From contig SYEN01000515.1 of NCBI GenBank assembly GCA_005800795.1, positions 1 through 11,995 on the forward strand: DNA of 11,995 nucleotides. The letters are read 5' to 3'. The notes under the pieces are model-generated. The model was not told the DNA's origin and did not search any database. It saw nothing but the letters and a program-made list of their open reading frames with translations. A program made the position numbers and the translations under genes. The stretch is from Burkholderiales bacterium (lineage in GTDB: Bacteria > Pseudomonadota > Gammaproteobacteria > Burkholderiales > SG8-41). Numbering within the stretch: position 1 is the first letter of the stretch; each line of letters opens with the position of its first letter. Shown here one piece after another: positions 1-6,758 of this stretch.

Positions 1-240
1 GCCTTCAAATGCGATCTTGTAGGACTGGCCTTCGACGATGTCCGATAGCGTCATTTTGCCTTTGAATTTGGCGCTGACCGGGCCGACTTTGGCGATCATC
101 ACCAACTGATAATCGTTGGCGCCGGTTTGTTCGATGGATTCACAGCCGGGGATGCAGGCTTTGAGCACTTCGGTGTCGTTGAGGGCTTTCCAGGTGACGG
201 CTTGTGACTGCGGGATGAGTTGTTCGCCAGTCATTTCCAT
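1..240 (-). CDS. CoxG-like SRPBCC family protein (partial, C-terminus off the left edge)
   Basis: The first 80 residues of a protein read from 240 leftwards without a stop. The start MEMTGEQLIPQ, the block LKACIPGCESIEQTG and the segment KVGPVSAKFKGKMTLSD are typical of the CoxG family (carbon monoxide dehydrogenase subunit G, SRPBCC/START-like fold). Characterised CoxG helps attach CO dehydrogenase to the membrane, but many homologues stand alone with no known role. No CO dehydrogenase large, medium or small subunit gene is visible here. The start is supported by an AAGGA Shine-Dalgarno at 253-249, eight bases upstream, overlapping the stop codon of the malonyl-CoA decarboxylase gene. The gap between the two genes is only 11 bases, so they are almost certainly co-transcribed and probably translationally coupled. 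The family assignment is firm; the function is open. Confidence 0.85.
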   Translation of the reverse strand, partial: MEMTGEQLIPQSQAVTWKALNDTEVLKACIPGCESIEQTGANDYQLVMIAKVGPVSAKFKGKMTLSDIVEGQSYKIAFEG

Positions 241-251
241 TTGAATTTTCC

Positions 252-1574
252 TTATAACGCGGCGCCAGCCGGCGTGAGGGCGATGTCGCGTGCCAGCCGC
301 CGCAGTTCGTGGGTGGCGGCAACGCGGTGTTCGCGCACGTAGAGTTCGTGGTTGTCTTCGATCTGATCGAGGTGATAGACGTAGTTCACCATCATGCCGG
401 CGCAGTTTTTGAGGCCACGCGCGGAGGTGTCGGCCAGCCAGTTCAGGCGCTCTGCGCGCGCGCCGTTGCCGAGGTGAAACCTTGCCACGGGGTCGGCCGG
501 CGCGCCGTCGTGCTGGGCGTTTAGCAGATAATGCGCGCACAGGGGCGACAGAACCTTTTGCAGGTTCGCAGCGACTTCGGGTTGTTGATGCCAGCCGGCA
601 GTTTTCAGAGCGGCCACTGCGGACAGCCCCGGCGCGGTGAGCACGGCACCATGGGCCGCCAGCCATGCAGTGAAGCCGGGAATCGGCGACAGCGTGGAAA
701 ACGTTTTGATACGCGGAAATTCTTCGCCCAGCCGTTGCGCCACTTGCTTGATCAACAAATTACCGAACGATACGCCGCGCAGGCCAGGCTGGCAGTTGGT
801 GATCGAGTAAAACACGGCAGTGTCAGCTTTTTCAGGATCGCCCATCGGCGCGTTGATATCGAGTAGTGGCTGCACCGCGCTGCTGATGCCGCGCACAAGT
901 GCTACTTCGATAAAAATCAGCGGTTCATTGGGCAGGGCAGGGTGAAAAAACGCGAAGCAGCGGCGGTCGCCCTGCAAGCGGCGGCGCAGATCGGGCCAGC
1001 CGGAAATTTCATGTACGGCTTCGTATTCGATGAGCTTTTCAAGCACGATGGCTGGCGTGTGCCAGTCAATGCGCTGGAGGGTCAGGAACCCACGGTTGAA
1101 CCACGAATTGAACAGGTGTACCAGATCGGCGTCGATAACCTGCCATTCCGGGTGTTCGGTCAGCGCGGCCAGCAGAATTTCGCGCATGTCCACCATCGTC
1201 GCGGTGCCCTCAGGCGCCTGATTTAGCCGCCGGAACAGCTCTTGCCGGGGCGACGCTGCAGCGCGCTGAAGGCGCAAGAGATTGTCGTCCGATGCGCGGG
1301 CGATGTAGTGTTCCGCTGCAGCACGCAGCGTGCGCTGATCAGGTGAAAACTCGGCTGCAAGACGGTCAAAAAAAGCCGGCAAATACGCCGGTTCGAGTTC
1401 GCGATACGCGGCGAGCGCCTCACGCGCGATAGCCGCGCCGGAAACTTCGCCACGTTCTGAGAGCAGATCGCGCCAGGCATCGATAACGCGGCCAGCGTGA
1501 CGATGGGCGCGGGCGACTTCGTTGGGTGGTGGCACCACGGTGCGCACCAGACGCTTTAATAGTGAGGTAGCCAT
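252..1574 (-). CDS. Malonyl-CoA decarboxylase
   Basis: A 440-residue protein that converts malonyl-CoA to acetyl-CoA and CO2, normally in the bacterial cytoplasm. Residues about 1-150 form the helical N-terminal domain and the rest the GNAT-like catalytic domain. Family blocks are easy to see: FFHPALPNEPLIFIEVAL near 209-226, AVFYSITNCQPGLRGVSFGN at 253-272, STLSPIPGF at 293-301 and DPVARFHLGNGA at 361-372. By recalled alignment with the human enzyme, Ser296 and His367 correspond to the proposed catalytic Ser and His. Length and motifs are complete, so the enzyme should be active. The start at 1574 has no clear Shine-Dalgarno; a TATAAT lies only 12 bases upstream, implying a very short leader. 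The CoxG-like gene follows after 11 bases. No malonyl-CoA ligase or malonate carrier gene lies next to it. Confidence 0.95.
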   Translation of the reverse strand: MATSLLKRLVRTVVPPPNEVARAHRHAGRVIDAWRDLLSERGEVSGAAIAREALAAYRELEPAYLPAFFDRLAAEFSPDQRTLRAAAEHYIARASDDNLLRLQRAAASPRQELFRRLNQAPEGTATMVDMREILLAALTEHPEWQVIDADLVHLFNSWFNRGFLTLQRIDWHTPAIVLEKLIEYEAVHEISGWPDLRRRLQGDRRCFAFFHPALPNEPLIFIEVALVRGISSAVQPLLDINAPMGDPEKADTAVFYSITNCQPGLRGVSFGNLLIKQVAQRLGEEFPRIKTFSTLSPIPGFTAWLAAHGAVLTAPGLSAVAALKTAGWHQQPEVAANLQKVLSPLCAHYLLNAQHDGAPADPVARFHLGNGARAERLNWLADTSARGLKNCAGMMVNYVYHLDQIEDNHELYVREHRVAATHELRRLARDIALTPAGAAL

Positions 1575-1586
1575 GCGGAGAAAATC

Positions 1587-1592
1587 ATTATA
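1587..1592 (-). promoter_or_regulatory. Possible -10 box (TATAAT) for the malonyl-CoA decarboxylase operon
   Basis: A perfect TATAAT reads on the minus strand 12 bases before the decarboxylase ATG. The best -35 match is TTAATA with a long 19-base spacer, so the -35 is weak. The A-rich repeat copy at 1597-1626 lies directly upstream and could act as an UP-like element. If used, transcription would begin about five bases before the ATG, giving an almost leaderless mRNA. Supported by sequence match only. Confidence 0.35.
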
Positions 1593-1596
1593 CTAC

Positions 1597-1626
1597 GTAA
1601 GTTATTGTTTTTATTAACTTTTTATG
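1597..1626 (+). repeat. AT-rich repeat, copy A
   Basis: The 20-base core AAGTTATTGTTTTTATTAAC (1599-1618) matches copy D at 17 of 20 positions and copy B at 16 of 20. It lies about 23 bases upstream of the malonyl-CoA decarboxylase start, with the TTTTT strand antisense to that gene. This copy also contains a perfect inverted repeat AAGTTA/TAACTT (1599-1604 with 1615-1620). See copies B, C and D. Confidence 0.5.
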
Positions 1627-1670
1627 CAAAGGTGGCAGGGGCTGCGAATGGCCGGAGTGGAATGATAACA

Positions 1671-1687
1671 GGCGGTGCATGTCCGCC
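1671..1687 (-). terminator. Weak hairpin between the DUF697-like gene and the decarboxylase promoter
   Basis: GGCGG and CCGCC (5 bp stem, 7-base loop) lie about 22 bases beyond the stop of the DUF697-like gene. On the minus strand it is followed by TGTTATC rather than a clear T-run, so termination would be weak. No other terminator candidate is visible in this gap. Confidence 0.2.
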
Positions 1688-1709
1688 ATGTGTCGATACA
1701 GTAACGGCG

Positions 1710-2249
1710 TCAGCGGCGGACTTCTGAATTATTGTCGAGCGCGGCCTCGATGACGCGGCGGCAATCTTTGATGTGCTGGTGGCCGACATATTTCATCGCC
1801 GCGAAGCCCAGCGCCACTGAAAGCGCCTGACCAGCCACCGGCACATACTTGCCGATCTGTTTGGCGGTCATGCGTACGCCAACGGTTTTCAGCACTTCGA
1901 TGGCAATTTCTTTGGTGATGAGCTTGCCGATCATCAGGCTGCCGACAGCGACAATGGACTTGTACACCATCAGTCGCTTGCCGGGGCTGAGTTTATCGAT
2001 CTGCTCCGGCGTCAAGCCAAATTCGGCGTTGATCGCAGGGATAAGTCTCATCACAGCAGCGATATCGACGGCGATATCAAGACCCGGGACCGGCACCAGC
2101 GAAGCTGCCGAGGCCACCGCCGCACGCCGCGTGACAATGACCTTGGCGCGCTTGACCGCCTCATCGAGCTCCGCCGCATTGCGCGGAAGGACAAGCAGCG
2201 CCACCGCCTGCGTGGCTTTCGCCCGCTTGGCGCTAAGCGTCGGAAACAT
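1710..2249 (-). CDS. Hydrophobic DUF697/YcjF-like protein
   Basis: A protein of 179 residues from the start chosen here. It has a basic N-terminal third with AELDEAVKRAKVIVTRRAAV, then the hydrophobic signature ASAASLVPVPGLDIAVDIAA and LIPAINAEFGLTPEQID. This pattern resembles DUF697 (the helical membrane domain also found behind GTPase domains), but no GTPase motif is present. Two further hydrophobic stretches follow (IVAVGSLMIGKLI and VPVAGQALSVALGFAAM), consistent with membrane association. Function is unknown. An upstream ATG at 2306 would add 19 residues but would overlap the preceding gene by 38 bases and has no room for a ribosome site. The ATG at 2249 has AGGA at 2264-2261 and lies 20 bases after the previous stop, so I prefer it. 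It is probably co-transcribed with the GlsB-like gene. Confidence 0.7.
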   Translation of the reverse strand: MFPTLSAKRAKATQAVALLVLPRNAAELDEAVKRAKVIVTRRAAVASAASLVPVPGLDIAVDIAAVMRLIPAINAEFGLTPEQIDKLSPGKRLMVYKSIVAVGSLMIGKLITKEIAIEVLKTVGVRMTAKQIGKYVPVAGQALSVALGFAAMKYVGHQHIKDCRRVIEAALDNNSEVRR

Positions 2250-2268
2250 GGCGCGTAGCGTCCTGATT

Positions 2269-2556
2269 TCAGGTGGACGTGCCACCGTTGTTGTCGCCGC
2301 CGCCATCCTTTTTCTTTACCACCAGACCGTAGATCACCAGCAACACAATCGCGCCGATCACTGACATGATAAACTTGGCGTTTTCGCCTTGTTTGTAGAG
2401 GCCAACGAACTGACCCAGAAAAGTCGCCGCGTATGCCCCCGCGATACCCAGCACCGCGGTCATGATAATCCCCATGCTGTCCTTGCCCGGATGCAGCGCG
2501 CGGGCGATCAATCCAGCAGCAAATCCCACCAGCGCAATCCATATAAAGTGCATCAT
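2269..2556 (-). CDS. GlsB/YeaQ/YmgE-type small membrane protein
   Basis: A 95-residue protein with three hydrophobic segments, roughly residues 3-18, 29-52 and 63-83. The pattern HFIWIALVGFAAGLIARALHPG, then GIIMTAVLGIAGAYAATFLG, is characteristic of the transglycosylase-associated (GlsB/YeaQ/YmgE) family of inner-membrane stress proteins, whose molecular role is unclear despite the family name. The C-terminal tail KKKDGGGDNNGGTST is a hydrophilic low-complexity extension. AAGGGGAA precedes the tandem ATGATG with good spacing to the first ATG. It is separated by 145 bases from the asparagine-synthetase-like gene upstream, so it probably has its own promoter, and it is followed closely by the DUF697-like gene. 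Family assignment is confident. Confidence 0.88.
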   Translation of the reverse strand: MMHFIWIALVGFAAGLIARALHPGKDSMGIIMTAVLGIAGAYAATFLGQFVGLYKQGENAKFIMSVIGAIVLLVIYGLVVKKKDGGGDNNGGTST

Positions 2557-2625
2557 GCGTGTAGTTCCCCTTAAACAGTAAAACTCAATAAGTCAGGTTT
2601 TGGCGTGTCTGGCGCTATTCCTGCA

Positions 2626-2648
2626 AACGTGCGGCGCGCCGACACGTT
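2626..2648 (-). terminator. Near-perfect palindrome after the asparagine-synthetase-like gene
   Basis: AACGTG-CGGCGCGCCG-A-CACGTT is a 23-base palindrome with one bulged base, centred on GGCGCGCC. It lies about 55-75 bases beyond the stop of the asparagine-synthetase-like gene, in the gap before the GlsB-like gene. On the minus strand it is followed by TGCAGG, so the T-run is minimal. A terminator for the ACAD-SDR-synthetase operon or a protein-binding site are both possible. Confidence 0.35.
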
Positions 2649-2701
2649 GACGGATTGTAGGAGGATTTGGCAGACGGGGATAGACGCCGTAGAGCATGCA
2701 G

Positions 2702-4477
2702 CTAGTTTCGCTGCTGATGCTCCATCCATTCTCCTTGTACCACGTCAAACGTCGTGCGCCGGTCGAACAGGCGGCCCCACACCTCCAATGACAGGAAAAA
2801 TACCTTGTCACGGTGCGTAGTGGTGTTGATCCAGTGATTTACGGCGTCCTCGTTCAACTGGAAATACTCGCCCAACCAGCAATCCTTGCGCCATTTTTCC
2901 GGCAAACTAATCCATTCCCAGCCAGGAATGCCAAAACCGACTTTGGGCCGGTACACCAGGTCTTGGGGTATGTATTGCTCGAGTTGTTTCTTGAGGAACA
3001 CTTTTGTGATCGGCATGATCGACAGCCCTTGACGGCCAAGCTTATGTGGCATGTCGAGGTTGGCCAGAAATTCGAATAGCGGTCGTTGCAGATAAGGCAG
3101 CACAGTATGCGTACCACTGGCGGCCGACATTTTGTCAATACGCAACATTAGCGGTACCAGATAGTCATAGAACTCTCGTAGCATCAACGTTGCGATTTCA
3201 CTGTCTTCGCGAGTAGGCAGGTGTTTGAATTTGTCTTGAATGGTAGCTGTCAGGAATTGCAATTCCATGCGTCGCGCTGCCAGATCAATATCCAGCCCCG
3301 CACCATCCAGCGTACTGCGGGTGTTAAGGCCGAATTTGCCGAGCAGCGAGCGCAGCCGCTCGAATAGTTTTCGCACGGTGAGACCGCTTAATGGCGTGAT
3401 CTGCGCCAAATGCCTGATCATCATGCTGTAGCGGAATAAACCCGAAGAACCCGCCATCAATGCATCCGCGCCTTCCCCGTCCAATACCAGCTTGCCGTGC
3501 GGTAGATGACCGTAGGCCGACACGTAATTAAGCGCGATGGCATTTTCAACAATGATGGGCGCACCCAAGTCCTGTATGGTCCGGCAAAAATGGCTACGAA
3601 ATTCCAGCGGACCGAAGCGAACAGCGGAAAGTTTGACACCCAATTGTTTTGCCACTGCGCTGGCAAATTGAATTTCGGTTTCGACGCCCTCACCGTACAA
3701 GTCGACCGTTACCCCGGTAACGTTGGTTTGCTTGCGGGCAAACGCGGTCAACAGCGTGCTATCGACGCCACCGCTCACCAAGATAGTGACATCCTTGTTG
3801 TCCTTGACGGCATAGGTAATCGCGTCGTCAAAGGTGGTGTTGAATTTATCCACCAACGCGGCTGTGGGCAGCTTGAGATTGCTGCGATATACCTCCGGTT
3901 TGATGTAATCCTCAGGCGAAAAGTAGCGGGACGTTGTGAAGGAAAAATCCCTGGTCGAGATATCGAGCAGACAGCCCGCGGCCAGCGTGCGCACATCCTC
4001 AAACATCGTTAGCGGCGCCAACGCAGCGCCGTAGTGCAGCCACTCGGAAATGGAGGTCAAGCGCGTGCGACTTGCGCCTTGCAGGCTGGCAATATCATCC
4101 GCGACACTGACACCGGTGGGCGTTATCTTGTAGTAGGCGCTTCGAAGGCCAAACTTGTCGCGTACTACGCGAATGGTGTTTTGTGCGGGCAGCCACACCA
4201 AGGCAAGGAAAGGCCCGTCAAACGGTTCGATATTGGCGCTGTTTCCATCCGCCAGGGCCTGAAGAATTTCCATCAGAGCGGCTTCTCCGTTAGCGCCGCC
4301 AGTTGACAGGGAGCTCACGGGATAACCACACGCCATGAAACAGGCGTCCTTGTATTTGCCGTCGAGACTGCCCGGCAGGCGGACGACTTCAGCCTCGGCG
4401 TTTAAGCCCAGCGCCGCAGCTTGGCTTTGCAAGGCGCATGCAACGGAGATTTCAGCAATAAAAGGTTTTCTGTTCAT
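2702..4477 (-). CDS. Asparagine-synthetase-like ATP-dependent amide ligase homologue without the glutaminase Cys
   Basis: A 591-residue, two-domain protein. Residues about 80-135 keep the outline of the Ntn glutaminase fold (GPFLALVWLP, VVRDKFGLRSAYY, GVSVADDIASL), but the protein starts MNRK, so the N-terminal nucleophile Cys2 is absent and glutaminase activity is not expected. Residues about 210-560 form the asparagine synthase domain, with the PP-loop SGGVDST at 235-241, LRIDKMSAASGTHTVLPYL at 445-463, and RPKVGFGIP at 510-518. The motif at 334-340 reads GEGADAL where E. coli AsnB has GEGSDEV, so the Glu reported as important in AsnB (Glu348) is Ala339. Relatives with lost glutaminase include beta-lactam synthetase and lasso-peptide cyclase; no lasso precursor is visible nearby. 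It lies 54 bases after the SDR gene, probably in the same operon. The start has no clear Shine-Dalgarno. Substrate unknown. Confidence 0.85.
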   Translation of the reverse strand: MNRKPFIAEISVACALQSQAAALGLNAEAEVVRLPGSLDGKYKDACFMACGYPVSSLSTGGANGEAALMEILQALADGNSANIEPFDGPFLALVWLPAQNTIRVVRDKFGLRSAYYKITPTGVSVADDIASLQGASRTRLTSISEWLHYGAALAPLTMFEDVRTLAAGCLLDISTRDFSFTTSRYFSPEDYIKPEVYRSNLKLPTAALVDKFNTTFDDAITYAVKDNKDVTILVSGGVDSTLLTAFARKQTNVTGVTVDLYGEGVETEIQFASAVAKQLGVKLSAVRFGPLEFRSHFCRTIQDLGAPIIVENAIALNYVSAYGHLPHGKLVLDGEGADALMAGSSGLFRYSMMIRHLAQITPLSGLTVRKLFERLRSLLGKFGLNTRSTLDGAGLDIDLAARRMELQFLTATIQDKFKHLPTREDSEIATLMLREFYDYLVPLMLRIDKMSAASGTHTVLPYLQRPLFEFLANLDMPHKLGRQGLSIMPITKVFLKKQLEQYIPQDLVYRPKVGFGIPGWEWISLPEKWRKDCWLGEYFQLNEDAVNHWINTTTHRDKVFFLSLEVWGRLFDRRTTFDVVQGEWMEHQQRN

Positions 4478-4531
4478 GGTGTTGATTTATAGATTTCCAG
4501 GGGAAGGTAGCTGTTAAGACTGGGCACGCCA

Positions 4532-5311
4532 TCAGCTCCCATGCCGCACCGCGCATCCGCCATCTACTGTGATTATCGTGCCGCTGATGTACGACGCGCG
4601 CGCCGAGGAGAGATACAGCACAGCATCCGCAACTTCCTCGGGCCGTGCAAGCCGGCCAAGCGGCGGGTCTTCCACCAACTCCCGCCAGCGATTCTTATTG
4701 CCCAACTCCGCTTGCGCTCGCTTTTCCAGACGCGCGCGCAACCGGTCGGTTTCGATCTGGCCGGGATTGACATCGACCACGCGCACTTGATGATCGACGC
4801 GCTCACCGCCGAGGTTACGCGTGAATGCCATCAGCGCGGCATTGCCGGTGCCGCCTGCGATGTAATCATGCCGCAGCCGTTCGCCCGCCACGCCGATCAC
4901 GTTGACAATCACGCCGCTCTTACGCGCGCACATTGAGCGATAGATTTCGCGGGTGAGATTGATGTAGCCAAACACCGTGAGTTCCCAAGAGGCGCGCCAG
5001 CGTGCCTCGTCTATTTCGCGCAAATGACCGGAAGTAATGCCGCCTGCGTTATTGACCAAAATATCAACCTTAGAGCAGCGGCGCGCTAGCGCATTGATGT
5101 TACCTTTCTCGCTCAGATCCAGTGCATGAGTGGTGATGCCGACCTGGCTTTCGGCAAGAATTTTCGACCGTGCGGTTTCAAGATCGGCTGCGGTGCGTGC
5201 CGCCATGCGCACGTGGCAACCTTCGCGCGCGAACGCTTGCGCAATGGCAAAACCTATACCGCGCGACGCGCCGGTGACCAGCGTGGTCAAGCCTGTGAGT
5301 TCGAGATCCAT
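4532..5311 (-). CDS. Atypical short-chain dehydrogenase/reductase (SDR) family protein
   Basis: A 259-residue protein of classical SDR length. The nucleotide-binding TGASRGIG is at 13-20, NNAG at 87-90, and the C-terminal VDVNPGQIETD and YISGTIITVDGG are standard. The catalytic region is not: where most members have a Ser and then YxxxK before the AAL, this protein reads VNVIGVAGERLRHDYIAGG and then TGNAALMAFTR, putting Gly153 and Asn157 at the Tyr and Lys positions. I recall a subfamily of proteobacterial SDRs with this GNAALMAFTR signature, so this looks like a subfamily trait rather than a random mutation. The gene begins 35 bases after the ACAD stop, and the start lacks a Shine-Dalgarno: the leader is the AT-rich repeat copy C. 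Substrate unknown. Confidence 0.88.
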   Translation of the reverse strand: MDLELTGLTTLVTGASRGIGFAIAQAFAREGCHVRMAARTAADLETARSKILAESQVGITTHALDLSEKGNINALARRCSKVDILVNNAGGITSGHLREIDEARWRASWELTVFGYINLTREIYRSMCARKSGVIVNVIGVAGERLRHDYIAGGTGNAALMAFTRNLGGERVDHQVRVVDVNPGQIETDRLRARLEKRAQAELGNKNRWRELVEDPPLGRLARPEEVADAVLYLSSARASYISGTIITVDGGCAVRHGS

Positions 5312-5320
5312 GAATTCATT

Positions 5321-5350
5321 TTTAAATAATCAATAAAAACAGATACTTAG
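5321..5350 (-). repeat. AT-rich repeat, copy C (spacer between ACAD and SDR genes)
   Basis: Core AAGTATCTGTTTTTATTGAT (5348-5329, minus strand) matches copy D at 18 of 20 positions and copy B at 17 of 20. It overlaps the ACAD stop codon and fills most of the 35-base spacer before the SDR start. Unlike copies A and B, the T-rich strand is the sense strand here, so it would form a U-rich leader in the mRNA. Confidence 0.5.
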
Positions 5351-6555
5351 AAACCAAACACATTGGCGTGAGCATTACCGGCAATCGCCTGCGACGCGCG
5401 CAGCAGACAAACCTGATTGGTGCCGTCCGAGTGCAAAAAGCTCGAAGCATCGCGCAGGTATTTCTCGACTGGATGATCGTGCATGATCGACGCGCCACCA
5501 AGTACCTCGCCTGCCAGCCGGGCGCATTCAAACGCCGTTTCAGACGCGTTGACCTTGGCGAGCAATCCCAGAGCGCGCGCTTCGGGCTGTTTGCGGTCGG
5601 CGAGCCATGCCGCTTTCCAGATTTGTAATCGAGCAGCATCGAGTTTCATCGCCATGGTGGCAAGCATCATCGCAACGGCCTGCTGTTCAACAATGGGTTT
5701 GCCGCCCTGCACGCGCTTTTTCGCGTAATCAAGCGCGTATTCGTACGCCGCGCGACCCACGCCCAGCGCCGTGGCGGCAGCTTCAGCCTTGCTGCCCCAC
5801 ATGTAATCGCTGCGTAGCCGTCCGAGCAGGCCTTCGCCTTGCAGCATATTGCGCGCCGGGACGCGGCAGTTTTCAAAATGAAAAGTGCCGTTGGTAGCGA
5901 GGCGCTGGCTGCTTTTTTCGTGGAAGAATCCGGCTCGAAAGCCCGGCGTGTCGGATGGCACGATGAAAATGCTGCCGCCTTCGCGCAGGGTTTTGGATTT
6001 ATCCGTGCGCGCCACCACGAAATACAGCTTGGCCATCGCGCCATTCGATACATAGCGCTTGGTGCCGTTCAGTACGTAATAATCGCCATCGCGCACCGCC
6101 GTGGTCTGAAAATCGATGTCAGGCGAATCGTAAAAGCCCTGATGATCGGAGCCCGCACCCGCTTCGGTGATGCCAATGGCGGTGGTCGCCTCCGGGTCAG
6201 CGACGAATTTTGGGATGAAGCGCTGCTGTTGTTCGGCGTTCATCGCCTCGCTGAAAAGATGCGCCATTTTCCAGCATTGATCCATGATGACCGCGAAGCC
6301 CAGATCACCGACAGCGAGTTCCTCGCCGACCAGGCACATGGTAAAAATATCACTCGCCGCACCGCCGAACTCTTTCTGTACGCCGAGAGTGCGTATGCCC
6401 TGTTTATCGGCTTCGCGGATCCAGTCCCAGGGGATGCGCTCACCGGCAGTGGGCAGCCGGTCGCGCCGTAGCACATCCGGCTTGATGATTTTTTCGCTGA
6501 ACTCGCGGGCGACATTGCGCCAGCGCTGCTGCTCTTTCGTTAGTGAAAAATCCAT
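5347..6555 (-). CDS. Acyl-CoA dehydrogenase family protein (Asp at the usual catalytic Glu position)
   Basis: A 402-residue flavoprotein of full ACAD length. The N-terminal helical domain (about 1-120) contains LGVQKEFGG. The middle domain shows GITEAGAGSDHQG at 128-140 and VLNGTKRYVSNG at 161-172. The C-terminal domain has ALGVGRAAYEYALDYAKKR and AGEVLGGASIMHDHPVEKYL. Such enzymes oxidise the alpha-beta bond of an acyl-CoA using FAD. At the segment where medium-chain enzymes carry the catalytic Glu before Gly-Thr (the YEGT motif), this protein reads HSDGTNQV, so Asp377 takes that place; some ACADs place the base elsewhere (isovaleryl-CoA dehydrogenase), so activity is not excluded. AAAGG five bases before the ATG supports the start. 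It is the first gene of an operon with SDR and the synthetase-like gene. Substrate unknown. Confidence 0.92.
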   Translation of the reverse strand: MDFSLTKEQQRWRNVAREFSEKIIKPDVLRRDRLPTAGERIPWDWIREADKQGIRTLGVQKEFGGAASDIFTMCLVGEELAVGDLGFAVIMDQCWKMAHLFSEAMNAEQQQRFIPKFVADPEATTAIGITEAGAGSDHQGFYDSPDIDFQTTAVRDGDYYVLNGTKRYVSNGAMAKLYFVVARTDKSKTLREGGSIFIVPSDTPGFRAGFFHEKSSQRLATNGTFHFENCRVPARNMLQGEGLLGRLRSDYMWGSKAEAAATALGVGRAAYEYALDYAKKRVQGGKPIVEQQAVAMMLATMAMKLDAARLQIWKAAWLADRKQPEARALGLLAKVNASETAFECARLAGEVLGGASIMHDHPVEKYLRDASSFLHSDGTNQVCLLRASQAIAGNAHANVFGF

Positions 6556-6571
6556 TGTGACCTTTCATGGT

Positions 6572-6601
6572 GTAAGTATTTGTTTTTATAAATTTTTATA
6601 G
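6572..6601 (+). repeat. AT-rich repeat, copy B (upstream of ACAD)
   Basis: Core AAGTATTTGTTTTTATAAAT (6574-6593) matches copies C and D at 17 of 20 positions each. It begins 17 bases upstream of the ACAD ATG, in the same place and orientation relative to its gene as copy A has to the malonyl-CoA decarboxylase gene. An A-rich promoter element is the simplest functional reading. Confidence 0.5.
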
Positions 6602-6693
6602 AATGCGCTGTGTTCGACCTTGGCAGCCGCATCGCCCTCGTCCTTGGTATTGAAGAAGGCTATGGCGATGTCAAGCCGTTTTCCCAAGCCTGG
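6586..6693 (-). pseudogene. Possible C-terminal gene remnant
   Basis: Between an in-frame TAG (6696-6694) and TAA (6588-6586) lies a 35-codon open segment without ATG, ending KVEHSAFYKNL, with the protein-like stretch LDIAIAFFNTKDEGDAAAK. Its third codon positions are G/C-rich like real genes here. The last codons are formed by repeat copy B. The opposite strand of the same bases also reads as a plausible peptide (FDLGSRIALVLGIEEG), so the call is ambiguous and no family is recognised. Confidence 0.15.
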
Positions 6694-6758
6694 CTACCTG
6701 TTTTGTGATCACAGCAGATGCTGCAATGATTGTAGTCGTTTGCAATGCGTTCGATTGA

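Noticed and set aside
1849..2364. 171-codon plus-strand frame rich in Ser, Thr and Ala
   Set aside because: Antisense to the DUF697-like and GlsB-like genes; no recognisable domain or ribosome site.
2702..4477. Lasso peptide biosynthesis locus
   Set aside because: The synthetase homologue resembles lasso cyclases in lacking the glutaminase Cys, but no precursor peptide, B-type leader-binding protein or protease gene is visible nearby.
5839..6471. 210-codon open frame on the plus strand
   Set aside because: Antisense to the acyl-CoA dehydrogenase gene, whose motifs are clear; composition typical of a shadow frame.
6704..6713. TGTGATCACA as a CRP binding site
   Set aside because: The CRP consensus needs a six-base spacer between TGTGA and TCACA; here the halves abut, and no promoter is evident beside it.
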